Shown here: in pieces, positions 36,211 to 43,506 of the stretch | How the letters are laid out: each line of letters opens with the position of its first letter | How positions within the stretch are numbered: the stretch's first letter is position 1 | From: Gammaproteobacteria bacterium | GTDB lineage: Bacteria; Pseudomonadota; Gammaproteobacteria; UBA6429; Thiohalophilaceae | Direction of reading: 5' to 3' | Assembly (NCBI GenBank): GCA_024275115.1 | Contig: JAJRZT010000098.1 | Coordinates: 1 to 64,000, forward strand | DNA length: 64,000 nucleotides | Made by a program: the position numbers and the translations under genes | The notes under the pieces: generated by a model | What the model saw: the letters and a program-made list of their open reading frames with translations, nothing else | The model's database searches: none | Told to the model about the DNA's origin: nothing

Positions 36211-37234
36211 TAGGTGCTACACCACCGGCAAGCTCTCCAAATTGCGGGGCTTGATAAAGTGTTTCTGGCGTTAGCCCCGTTAAATCAAAGTCGCCTATAA
36301 ATGATTTATGTATAAAGAAAAGGTTGGCACCCGATAGTTCACTATAGACCAAATGATAACCTTTTTGTAAGCCAAGTTCATACAAGGCTAGCAAGCTGGC
36401 TCCTTCCTGTGCTGTTCCGCTTAATTCCCAGGCTTGTTGTTCAGCCACAATATATTTTTCAGTTGGCAGTATCGATGCATTACATTCCAGCAGAACAATG
36501 GCGGGTTGGTAATCGGTTAGCGCCTCCCACAGATAATAATCGGGGCCATCTACATCAATGGATAATACATCAAAATCTTTGGGTACGTTCGCGTCAGCAA
36601 ATAACTGATTAATATTATCGGTTGTGATAAAGGCTTGTACGGTTTTAACTTGCTTGTTACCGGCATACAATTTTTGCAGGCGTGCAAAGAATCGTGGGTC
36701 AGGTTCTATTAATAGCGCACGCCAGTTATGGTCGCAGATTAGGTGTCGGCTATTACTCATGTGGTCGCCATCATAAGCACCAAACTCCACTATAAATCGA
36801 TGGTGAGGAGGAATTTTTTCCAGTAAGGCCTGAATGACACCGTCTTCACCATGTTGTGAATAAACGCTTTTTTCTGCTGCTTCAAGTTCCTGTAGCAAGG
36901 GAGCTTGATGATTGCTCCAGCGCTTTGCATTCCAGGTGAAACCGCTGTGGGCTCCTTTGATAAAATAATCAGGATGACTGGGGTTGTTGGGTAGAATATG
37001 AAACATTCCCTGTTCGATTTTTATCGAGCAGTCAGCGGAGCTAAAGTAGGCTTGCCAAATGGGCAGGTCGCTGCGATCAACTTCTAGCTTCTGGCCATTA
37101 CGTGTTTGCAGCGTTATTTTTTTATCGACGATGCCGCTGGATGCCAGTAAAGCCTTAAATGGCGTTACGAAATCTTGTTTTAGTTTATTAAACTTCTGCA
37201 AACTGAGTAGATCTTTGAGTCGTCCCGGGCGCAT
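36176..37234 (-). CDS. FkbM-family-like SAM-dependent methyltransferase
   Basis: A 352-aa protein. The core SYSQHGEDG-like segment SVYSQHGEDGVIQALL, the SAM-binding motif FIVEFGAYDGDHMSNSR, LLIEPDPRFFARL and DVLSIDVDGPDYYLWEAL follow the FkbM methyltransferase pattern, often linked to polysaccharide or glycolipid decoration. The first 100 residues are specific to this protein. No transmembrane segment is seen. It is followed by an overlapping secreted-protein gene and preceded by repeat copy C, which starts 29 bp before its ATG. Confidence 0.75.
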   Translation of the reverse strand: MRPGRLKDLLSLQKFNKLKQDFVTPFKALLASSGIVDKKITLQTRNGQKLEVDRSDLPIWQAYFSSADCSIKIEQGMFHILPNNPSHPDYFIKGAHSGFTWNAKRWSNHQAPLLQELEAAEKSVYSQHGEDGVIQALLEKIPPHHRFIVEFGAYDGDHMSNSRHLICDHNWRALLIEPDPRFFARLQKLYAGNKQVKTVQAFITTDNINQLFADANVPKDFDVLSIDVDGPDYYLWEALTDYQPAIVLLECNASILPTEKYIVAEQQAWELSGTAQEGASLLALYELGLQKGYHLVYSELSGANLFFIHKSFIGDFDLTGLTPETLYQAPQFGELAGGVAPNGRGYADNKKR

Positions 37235-37262
37235 GCTTTATCCTGCTTGTTGGTATATTATT

Positions 37263-37385
37263 CAATCTAAATTCCACGTCCGCTTGCGGCGGGCACAAAA
37301 CCGTTGGGGTTTCCAAAGGGGAGAAGCGGAGCTCTCCCCTTTGGTCGTCAGCGGGGTGCATACCCCGTTGACGATATATAATTGA
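37263..37385 (-). repeat. Dispersed multi-hairpin repeat, copy C (reverse)
   Basis: About 123 bp, reverse orientation and very close to copy A, including intact CCGCTTGCGG, GGAGAAGC...GCTCTCC and the CGTCA/TGACG stem. It lies between the divergent FkbM-like gene and the glycosyltransferase gene. Confidence 0.9.
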
Positions 37386-37566
37386 TTCCAAAGGGTCATG
37401 AATGAGGGTTGTACTTTACTTATTCCAATCCTGATATCATACTTTAAACTGTAATAGCAACATATATAAATTTTGCATAAAAGGGTTTATTTGCATACCA
37501 TGTTTTGATTGTCACAGCATATTTTTGAGGTGGCCAGAAAATATAATTTAGTCAGGTTAAGTATAG

Positions 37567-38628
37567 ATGAAAAAATATTATGGGTATGCGATAGCTAGCA
37601 GTGAGTTAGAGGATATTCAAAAAGTCTGCGTACTATGCTGGGGACGGCTGGGGGATGTTTTGCTACGTGTACCCGTTATCGAGGCACTAAAACAACGCTT
37701 TCCTCAAGCAGCTATTACTGCTGTTGTTGATCCTGTTGGAAAAAAGGCTTTAGAAAATCATCCTGATATTGCGGAGGTGGTTATTTTTCCCCGAATCAAG
37801 AAACCATTGCTGCGCTATATTATATCCACTATAAAAAATTCAACTTATTTGCATGCCCAAAAATTTGATTTATGCGTCAATTTGTATTCAGGTGGTTCTA
37901 GTCCATTGATTACTCGATTGACGGGAGCGCGGATCCGTTTGGGTTTTGACCATACTAAAGCCTTGCGCAAGGCGAATAACCTGTTAGTGAAAACTCCTGG
38001 GTTTTGTGGTCAGTGGACAAAGGCACTGGGTACTAAGCTGGAACCGCTTGGTGTGACTGCAAAACAGATCCGTTGTGGTAGTTCATTTTATTGTTCGGAG
38101 AAGGCTGATGCTTACGCAGAACAAACACTCCCTGATATGGATGCCGGTTATGTTGCAATGAACCTTGCTGCCGGCGAGATAGCGAAGTGTTGGCCAGTCG
38201 AGAATTTTGTCCGTTTGGCGGACAGAATTCATGCAGACTATGGGATAAACATTGTGGTGTTTACTAATCCGGGTATGGAACAATTTTCCGATGAGTTTAG
38301 ACGTTTAGATACTAATAACACGCACACGGTTTTGCCGAAGATATCTCTGGATGTGGATGCAGCGGTACTCAAACGCTGCCACGCTGTTGTGACAGGTGAT
38401 ACATCCATTATGCATTTAGCTTTCGGAGTTAAATGTCCGAGCCTGATACTTTTTACTTATACACGCCCTGAAAATGTTGTTCCCGATGATTGCCCTTATA
38501 TTTCCTGCTTCATCGAAGACACGGATAATATAAATGAATGTGGTAAACCATCTGGAAGCATCGAATTGTCAGTCGACTTTGTGTATAAAAAGTTTGCTGA
38601 ACTTCTTTCTTCGAGCAAACCGTCTTGA
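37567..38628 (+). CDS. Glycosyltransferase family 9 (heptosyltransferase-like)
   Basis: A 353-aa GT-B enzyme of the ADP-heptose:LPS heptosyltransferase family. The start region VCVLCWGRLGDVLLRVPVIEALKQRFP is the family's N-terminal signature. The C-terminal sugar-nucleotide site contains MNLAAGEIAKCWPVENFVRLAD and VVTGDTSIMHLAFGVKCPSLILF (the D-x-S-x-x-H motif). It probably adds a sugar to lipopolysaccharide or a glycan. It is isolated from other LPS genes here, with an FkbM-like gene divergent upstream. Confidence 0.88.
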   Translation: MKKYYGYAIASSELEDIQKVCVLCWGRLGDVLLRVPVIEALKQRFPQAAITAVVDPVGKKALENHPDIAEVVIFPRIKKPLLRYIISTIKNSTYLHAQKFDLCVNLYSGGSSPLITRLTGARIRLGFDHTKALRKANNLLVKTPGFCGQWTKALGTKLEPLGVTAKQIRCGSSFYCSEKADAYAEQTLPDMDAGYVAMNLAAGEIAKCWPVENFVRLADRIHADYGINIVVFTNPGMEQFSDEFRRLDTNNTHTVLPKISLDVDAAVLKRCHAVVTGDTSIMHLAFGVKCPSLILFTYTRPENVVPDDCPYISCFIEDTDNINECGKPSGSIELSVDFVYKKFAELLSSSKPS

Positions 38629-38698
38629 GCTTGCATTGCTAAGTGGCCTAAATCGAAATATAAAAATTAATGCTCTATTTCAAAAGGCATAATGCTTA

Positions 38699-39877
38699 TT
38701 ACAATTCAAATTCAAGCGATTCCTTCTCGTGCGTTTTTTTCATTTTTGGCGGTTCACTCACTTTGTTTTTCTTCTGTGTTGATTTTTTGTTTTGCACGAT
38801 TGCCGGGTAATTTATTAAATGCAATTCCAGTAAATTAACAATGCCAGGATACTGGCTATTATTTTTTGAGTAGCTGGATAGTTTTGCGTTAAACAGGAGT
38901 GGGCAGGCTGGTTTCTGGCTGCGTGGCTTAAATTGTGTATTGCAGGATTTAGGGCTATTAAACCATGAAATTACAATACGGTTTTGTTCTCCGCTAGTAT
39001 CACTGTTTGTTTTGGATATGGCTTTAGCTTCCCCATATTTTTTTATAAGAATAGTCTTGGCACGTGTGAGTGTTGGAGGCATCCGTTCCATATTATCTTT
39101 AAATATAAATAGCTGAGTTCGATGAATAGACAGTAGCTGGTTAGCGTGAGGTGGCTTTGCAAAATCAAGAGTATACTTGTCAATCTTTGTGTTATTTTTT
39201 CGTATGGCGGTTATTTTTTCAACATAAGGTATTGAATTACTACCTTCAGAAAACTGCACAACATCGCTTATCGTAAAGTCATTCTTAATGTTATTAATAA
39301 CGCTTTTGGGTGTCATGCCTAGTTTAATTTTTGCTATATCGATATCATTTACAAATGTATCTTTTATGTTTGAATAATAGGGGGACATACTGGTAGCGGA
39401 AGCCGGACGTTTTCTGTAATATGAAAATGTACCCTTCCCAACATTATTGACCAATGTTCCCAGTGCAAGTATTTTCTTTTCTTTGTAGTATGTTACGCGT
39501 TGGGCTTCTGATTGTAATGACGCAGAAACATTGTAATGTATGCCTTTGCGCTTAATGACAATAAGATCAGCACTTAGCTCCCACACGCCACTGTACTTAA
39601 ATACAGGTTTGCCACCTTTTGTGGAAACAAGGCCATAGTTCCCGCTGCAGTTGCTGCAATTCTGATTATTTTCTCCAGGGTATCTTACTTTGGGGCCGGT
39701 TTTATTTTTGAATAATAGTATATGAGTTTTACTTGTTTTAACCGCTGCATCCGGGTTGGCATATCGTCCTGTAGTATCCCCCAGCCATTCCCATTCACCT
39801 ATAATATCGGTAACAGAAAGCGCGTGTGCCTGAAAGCTAATTGAAAAAGTAATTAATAAAATTATACTGCGGATCAT
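38699..39877 (-). CDS. Hypothetical secreted protein
   Basis: A 392-aa protein with a short Sec signal peptide (MIRSIILLITFSISFQAHA). The N-terminal half has GEWEWLGDTTGRYANP and a CSNCSG pair. The middle contains IKLGMTPKSVINNIKNDF, a small-outer-membrane-protein-A-like pattern seen in many secreted proteins. The C-terminus is Lys/Glu-rich. No enzymatic motif is apparent. It converges on the GT9 gene with about 70 bp between. Confidence 0.6.
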   Translation of the reverse strand: MIRSIILLITFSISFQAHALSVTDIIGEWEWLGDTTGRYANPDAAVKTSKTHILLFKNKTGPKVRYPGENNQNCSNCSGNYGLVSTKGGKPVFKYSGVWELSADLIVIKRKGIHYNVSASLQSEAQRVTYYKEKKILALGTLVNNVGKGTFSYYRKRPASATSMSPYYSNIKDTFVNDIDIAKIKLGMTPKSVINNIKNDFTISDVVQFSEGSNSIPYVEKITAIRKNNTKIDKYTLDFAKPPHANQLLSIHRTQLFIFKDNMERMPPTLTRAKTILIKKYGEAKAISKTNSDTSGEQNRIVISWFNSPKSCNTQFKPRSQKPACPLLFNAKLSSYSKNNSQYPGIVNLLELHLINYPAIVQNKKSTQKKNKVSEPPKMKKTHEKESLEFEL

Positions 39878-40080
39878 TTTAAAAACGTCCTTTGATTTTT
39901 ATTGAAAGGCTTTTAGGTAATAATGTCCTCCTTTTTTGAATGTTCGTCAATATATTTAATGCTGCTTTTAAAAAAAATACAGTACATAACCGCGGCTGGC
40001 ATCATTTAGTTTTTGAAGTGATGTTTTGTTGTAAATTTCCTGAGTTATTCAGTAAGTTATTAGGTGATTGTTATTTGCTA

Positions 40081-40176
40081 TCATCCTCTGCTTTTTCTGC
40101 TTTTTCTGCTTTTTCTGCTTTTTCTGCTTTTTCTGCTTTTTGCTACTTGGTAGTCGTATTTTTTGCCATTGCTCAT
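40081..40176 (-). CDS. Possible 31-aa basic (Lys-Ser-Arg)n micro-protein over a tandem repeat
   Basis: Reading the minus strand from ATG at 40176 gives MSNGKKYDYQVA, then six K-S-R triplets, then a Gly and a TGA stop. The coding triplets are the 9-bp tandem repeat at 40087-40140, so repeat-number changes keep the frame. No good ribosome binding site is visible. The plus-strand frame across the same repeat encodes a hydrophobic Ser-Ala-Phe stretch and looks less credible. Confidence 0.3.
   Translation of the reverse strand: MSNGKKYDYQVAKSRKSRKSRKSRKSRKSRG
40087..40140. repeat. 9-bp tandem repeat, six perfect units
   Basis: TCTGCTTTT occurs six times in a row without change, in the gene-poor stretch 39878-40422 (545 bp). 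Apart from this, the possible micro-ORF over it and repeat copy D, I see nothing there. Such perfect short arrays are prone to change in copy number. Confidence 0.95.
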
Positions 40177-40295
40177 ATTTTTTGTTTTTCAGAGGTTGTT
40201 TTGCCAGGTGAATTCAGGAGTAATAATAGGATATGAATGTATCGCTTATGTGAAGGGCTTTAATATATCGAAATCGGTGTTAGAGTAGCTATTAA

Positions 40296-40383
40296 TCAAT
40301 AATATATTATCAACGGGGTACACACCCTGATGACGAGCAAAGGGTTTTGTGCCCGCCGCAAGCGGCTGGGGATATTAGATTAT
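40296..40383 (+). repeat. Dispersed multi-hairpin repeat, copy D (shortened)
   Basis: Both ends of the 26758 element are present (TCAAC-GGGGTA side and GTGCCCGCCGCAAGCGG side), but about 40 internal bases carrying the middle stem are missing. It lies 39 bp before the TIGR02647 gene and may form part of its leader. Confidence 0.85.
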
Positions 40384-40422
40384 AGTTGGCTATTTTTTTG
40401 ATAAAAAACATAAGGAGTTCCG

Positions 40423-40659
40423 ATGTCTTATACACCTGATAACATTGCAGAGCTGGAAGTGCTGATGCTTTATGATCTTTCTACAACTCAGGAAGGGATA
40501 AAGATTCATAAAACAGCCGAACCTTCTAAAATATCTGCTGCGCAGCGGCTGTTTGAAAAAGGGATTATCACTCAGGTTGATGGTGGTTACCTGACCAGCC
40601 TGGGGCGAAAGGCTGCCGAGCATACTCAGTTTCTTTATACAATGCTTAATGCTGGATAG
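40423..40659 (+). CDS. TIGR02647 family conserved protein
   Basis: A 78-aa protein matching from memory the short gammaproteobacterial TIGR02647 family: MSYTPDNIAELEVLMLYDL, SAAQRLFEKGIITQVDGGYLTSLG and AAEHTQFL. The central part looks like a winged-helix (recognition helix then a beta wing GGYLTSLG), so DNA binding is possible. Function is unassigned. RBS AAGGAG precedes the ATG. Confidence 0.75.
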   Translation: MSYTPDNIAELEVLMLYDLSTTQEGIKIHKTAEPSKISAAQRLFEKGIITQVDGGYLTSLGRKAAEHTQFLYTMLNAG

Positions 40660-40693
40660 GTTTTGGTCACTTCTGGTGAGTGGAGGATAACGG

Positions 40694-41050
40694 GTGAAAT
40701 TCTATTTAGTACCTATCGGTGAACAGTTTAGTTTTCAGGGGCAGGCTTATACGAAGTCGGGCCCACTTACCGCATCGGCTGAAATGGATGGCAAGAGCAA
40801 AATGATACCGCGTTCAGTTAATGTTAAATTATTTAATAGTGCTGAACCAGCTTTGCAGGAAGCGGTGAAAGAAAAGTGCATTTCAGCCAACGATATTTTA
40901 ACTGCAGTGAGCTCCTGCCATTCAGAATGCCTTGAGCACCTCGCGGGTATCCAGAGCGAGGTAAGTGACAGTATATTTAAAGATACAACAAGTAAAATAA
41001 ACAAGGCTTATGATAAATTAATTTATCATATTAAGTCTTTGTCTCAATGA
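40694..41050 (+). CDS. Hypothetical protein
   Basis: A 118-aa soluble protein starting MKFYLVPIGEQFSFQGQAYTKSGPLTASAEMDGKS (GTG start, RBS TGGAGG nearby). The first half suggests a small beta domain and the second half is helical. It has two closely spaced Cys residues (SSCHSECLEHL), but no metal site can be concluded. It lies 34 bp after the TIGR02647 gene and 10 bp before the HlyIII gene, consistent with one operon. Confidence 0.65.
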   Translation: MKFYLVPIGEQFSFQGQAYTKSGPLTASAEMDGKSKMIPRSVNVKLFNSAEPALQEAVKEKCISANDILTAVSSCHSECLEHLAGIQSEVSDSIFKDTTSKINKAYDKLIYHIKSLSQ

Positions 41051-41060
41051 ATATTACTAT

Positions 41061-41726
41061 ATGAACGCAATATCTATTCCGGGTTTTAGTGATCCTTTTA
41101 GTTCAATAAGTCATTTAGTCGCAGCTTTCGTTTTTTTTCTGTATGGGCTGCGGTTAATAGCACTTGCGCGTGGGCATCGTGGTGAGCTTATTGCGGTGAT
41201 TGTATTTGTATTTTCGGTGGTATTTTTATTATCGATGAGTGGCGTCTTTCATTTACTTGACCATCAAGGCATGGCGCGTGTTGTTTTGCAACGTCTGGAT
41301 CATGCTGCTATTTTTGGTTTAATCGCAGGTACTTTTACGCCAGTGCACATTATTTTGTTTAAAGGTTTCTGGCGTTGGGGATTTTTATTGATTATCTGGT
41401 CACTTGCCATTATTGGCATTACCTGGAAATCTATTTTCTTTAATGAAATGGCAGAATGGTTAGGTTTGATGTTCTACCTTGGCTTAGGCTGGGCGGCAAT
41501 TTTTTCTGCCTACCATACACACAGGTTGCATGGTTTCAGCGTTATTAAGCCGCTTATGTATGGTGGTCTGGCTTACACTGTGGGTGCCAGCCTTGAATTT
41601 TTGCAGTTGCCTGTTGTTATCCCCGGAGCGATCGGCCCGCATGAGCTGTTTCATATTGCGGTGTTAGCTGGCATTGCATGGCATTGGCAGTTTGTAAACA
41701 ATCTGTTAAAACTGAAATACCTGTAA
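41061..41726 (+). CDS. Hemolysin III / PAQR family membrane protein
   Basis: A 221-aa protein with seven predicted membrane helices. Conserved zinc-site features of the PAQR/HlyIII superfamily are visible: SGVFHLLDH after helix 2, the RLDHAAIFGLIAGTFTPV segment, and the C-terminal pair HELFHIAVLAGIAWH (HxxxH). Biological function in bacteria is uncertain; eukaryotic relatives are receptors or ceramidase-like hydrolases. It is likely cotranscribed with the two genes upstream. Confidence 0.88.
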   Translation: MNAISIPGFSDPFSSISHLVAAFVFFLYGLRLIALARGHRGELIAVIVFVFSVVFLLSMSGVFHLLDHQGMARVVLQRLDHAAIFGLIAGTFTPVHIILFKGFWRWGFLLIIWSLAIIGITWKSIFFNEMAEWLGLMFYLGLGWAAIFSAYHTHRLHGFSVIKPLMYGGLAYTVGASLEFLQLPVVIPGAIGPHELFHIAVLAGIAWHWQFVNNLLKLKYL

Positions 41727-41731
41727 GCAGG

Positions 41732-41992
41732 TTATTTTAGCAGCAGGTGATCTTTGGGTAACTGTTTTGAAATCCAGATGGCCAACTTGTGCCGCATACT
41801 TTTTTGCGATACCTGATCTTCTGGTAAAGGTTGGATAAGCTTATCGTGTACCAGCAGTCTGTAGATGTAGAGTATTTTTTCACTTTGCGCATCCGTTGGT
41901 TCAAAAATAGCTGCGCCTCTTAGCTCGGCGAATTTTACCCCTGTGTTAATCGCTAATTTTATTAATTCAGCTTCATTTTTTATTTTCTTCAT
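41732..41992 (-). CDS. DUF5062-like small conserved protein
   Basis: From the ATG at 41992 the product is 86 aa: MKKIKNEAELIKLAINTGVKFAELRGAAIFEP...YRLLVHDKLIQPLPEDQV...MRHKLAIWISKQLPKDHLLLK. It resembles, from memory, the DUF5062 family found in Shewanella and relatives, all helical and of unknown function. An in-frame upstream start at 42022 exists. It converges on the HlyIII gene with 5 bp between. Confidence 0.65.
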   Translation of the reverse strand: MKKIKNEAELIKLAINTGVKFAELRGAAIFEPTDAQSEKILYIYRLLVHDKLIQPLPEDQVSQKSMRHKLAIWISKQLPKDHLLLK

Positions 41993-42217
41993 GGTGAACC
42001 TTTGTGTGCAAGCCACGGACAAACAGTGTTACGAAAACTTTATCATATTAGGGGCATGCAGTACGGTTTATATACTTGAGTAAATTACTCATAATTTACC
42101 TTATCCACGTATTAAATCTCTCTAATATCTAATACCCAAGCAGTTTAGTAGACTATAGCTTAAATTTAAATATGGGCTATTACAGGCTTTATAATCAATA
42201 TTTATATGAGGTATAGT

Positions 42218-42337
42218 ATGAGTGCTCCAGAAGATATTCAGGATTCGCAAGTTTTACGAACTTTAACCATTTTAAGCGTAACATTATTTGGCTTTTTTCT
42301 GGCAATGGTCTTTTTGGCGCGCAGCATCGTTTATTAG
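42218..42337 (+). CDS. Small 39-aa single-span membrane protein
   Basis: Reads MSAPEDIQDSQVLRTLTILS followed by a hydrophobic span (VTLFGFFLAMVFLARSIVY). A Shine-Dalgarno GAGG six bases before the ATG supports translation. The soluble acidic N-terminus and one C-terminal membrane helix are the form of small membrane subunits or regulators. I recognise no family. The surrounding stretch 42023-42480 has no other convincing gene. Confidence 0.6.
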   Translation: MSAPEDIQDSQVLRTLTILSVTLFGFFLAMVFLARSIVY

Positions 42338-42614
42338 GTCGTTTATTCCAGACATTTTTAGTGCTGAGAAGCTTCTTTTTCCAGTGGCTGAATTTAAAAA
42401 CCGATATGCTGTAATGGGCTTTATCGGTTTTTTTTATGGGGGGATAAATGCACATATAAAAGCAGTGGGTTACTAATTCTAAGTGATTGAATCATATAAT
42501 TTTTACTGCCTGCCACCCAAACTTAACGTAATGGGTAGGCATAGAATAATTAAAGTTAAAGTGCTGTTTGTTCGATATAACTTATTGGAAAATAGTAAAA
42601 ATATCGGGTTTTAT

Positions 42615-43495
42615 GTGCAACGTCGTCAGTTCCTTTCTCGTCTTTTAGCTTCAGCAACTTCGCTGTTGGTATTGCCTGCTGCCGGGGCGAAAGCCCGGCC
42701 TTTAGTACTGGGCATTTTTCCACGCCGCAATATTAAACTAACCTATAAATTATTTACGCCACTGGCACATTACCTGAGCCAGCAACTTGGTCGAGACGTT
42801 ATTATTGAAACAAGCAAATCATTTAATGACTTCTGGACTAAGGTGAAGCAGCGGCGTTATGACATTGTGCATTTTAACCAGTATCACTATATCGTTTCAC
42901 AGCAGTACTATGGTTATGATGTTATTGCTGTCAACAAAGAACTGGGCAGAGCAACTATTGCAGGGTCTTTGATTGTACGTAAAGACAGCGGTATTAATAA
43001 AATTTCAGATCTCCGAGGTAAAACTATTTTATTTGGTGGTGGCCGCCGTGCGATGCAAAGTTATATTGCGGCAACATGGTTGTTACGTCAGGGCGGTTTG
43101 AATGCGGGTGATTATGTGGAGAAGTTTGCTGTTAATCCCCCCAATACAATTATATCAACTTACTTTAAGCGTGCAGATGCGTCAGGTTCTGGTGATGTGG
43201 TGATGCAACTTGATAATGTTCGCCAACGGATTGATATTTCACAGTTAAAATATTTAGCAAAAACAAAGCCGATGGTGCATTTACCCTGGGCGGTTAAGAA
43301 TAGTTTGCCCGATGAATTAAAATATAAAATTCGGACTGTTTTAACAACATTGGATAATAAAGACGATGGAAAAAAATATTAAAGCTAGCAAACTTGAATG
43401 CACTAGTACCTGCAGAAGACTCAGACTTTAATGCACACAGGGAAATAGTGACTGATGTTTATGGTAATGATTATGGAATATCATCTCTGGAATAA
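42615..43495 (+). pseudogene. PhnD-like periplasmic substrate-binding protein, frameshifted near the C-terminus
   Basis: A PBP2 protein of the phosphonate/phosphite-binding PhnD family. The likely GTG start at 42615 yields a Tat-like signal (QRRQFLSRLLASATSLLVLPAAGAKA). Family motifs include LVLGIFPRRN, FDIVHFNQY-type YDIVHFNQYHYIVSQQ and KISDLRGKTILFGGG. The frame stops at 43382, right after an A7 run (43370-43376). With one more A the frame continues ILKLANLNALVPAEDSDFNAHREIV, the usual PhnD C-terminus, to a stop at 43495, 12 bp before the GGDEF-EAL start. No transporter genes are near, so a sensory role with the GGDEF-EAL protein is likely. Confidence 0.75.
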
Positions 43496-43506
43496 ATGGA
43501 CTAATC

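Noticed and set aside
40087-40140. CRISPR array
   Set aside because: The units are 9 bp, contiguous, and have no spacers; no cas genes are nearby.
39940-40236. 98-aa plus-strand ORF across the 9-bp tandem repeat
   Set aside because: The Ser-Ala-Phe stretch is a by-product of the tandem repeat, there is no ribosome binding site, and the flanking residues look random.
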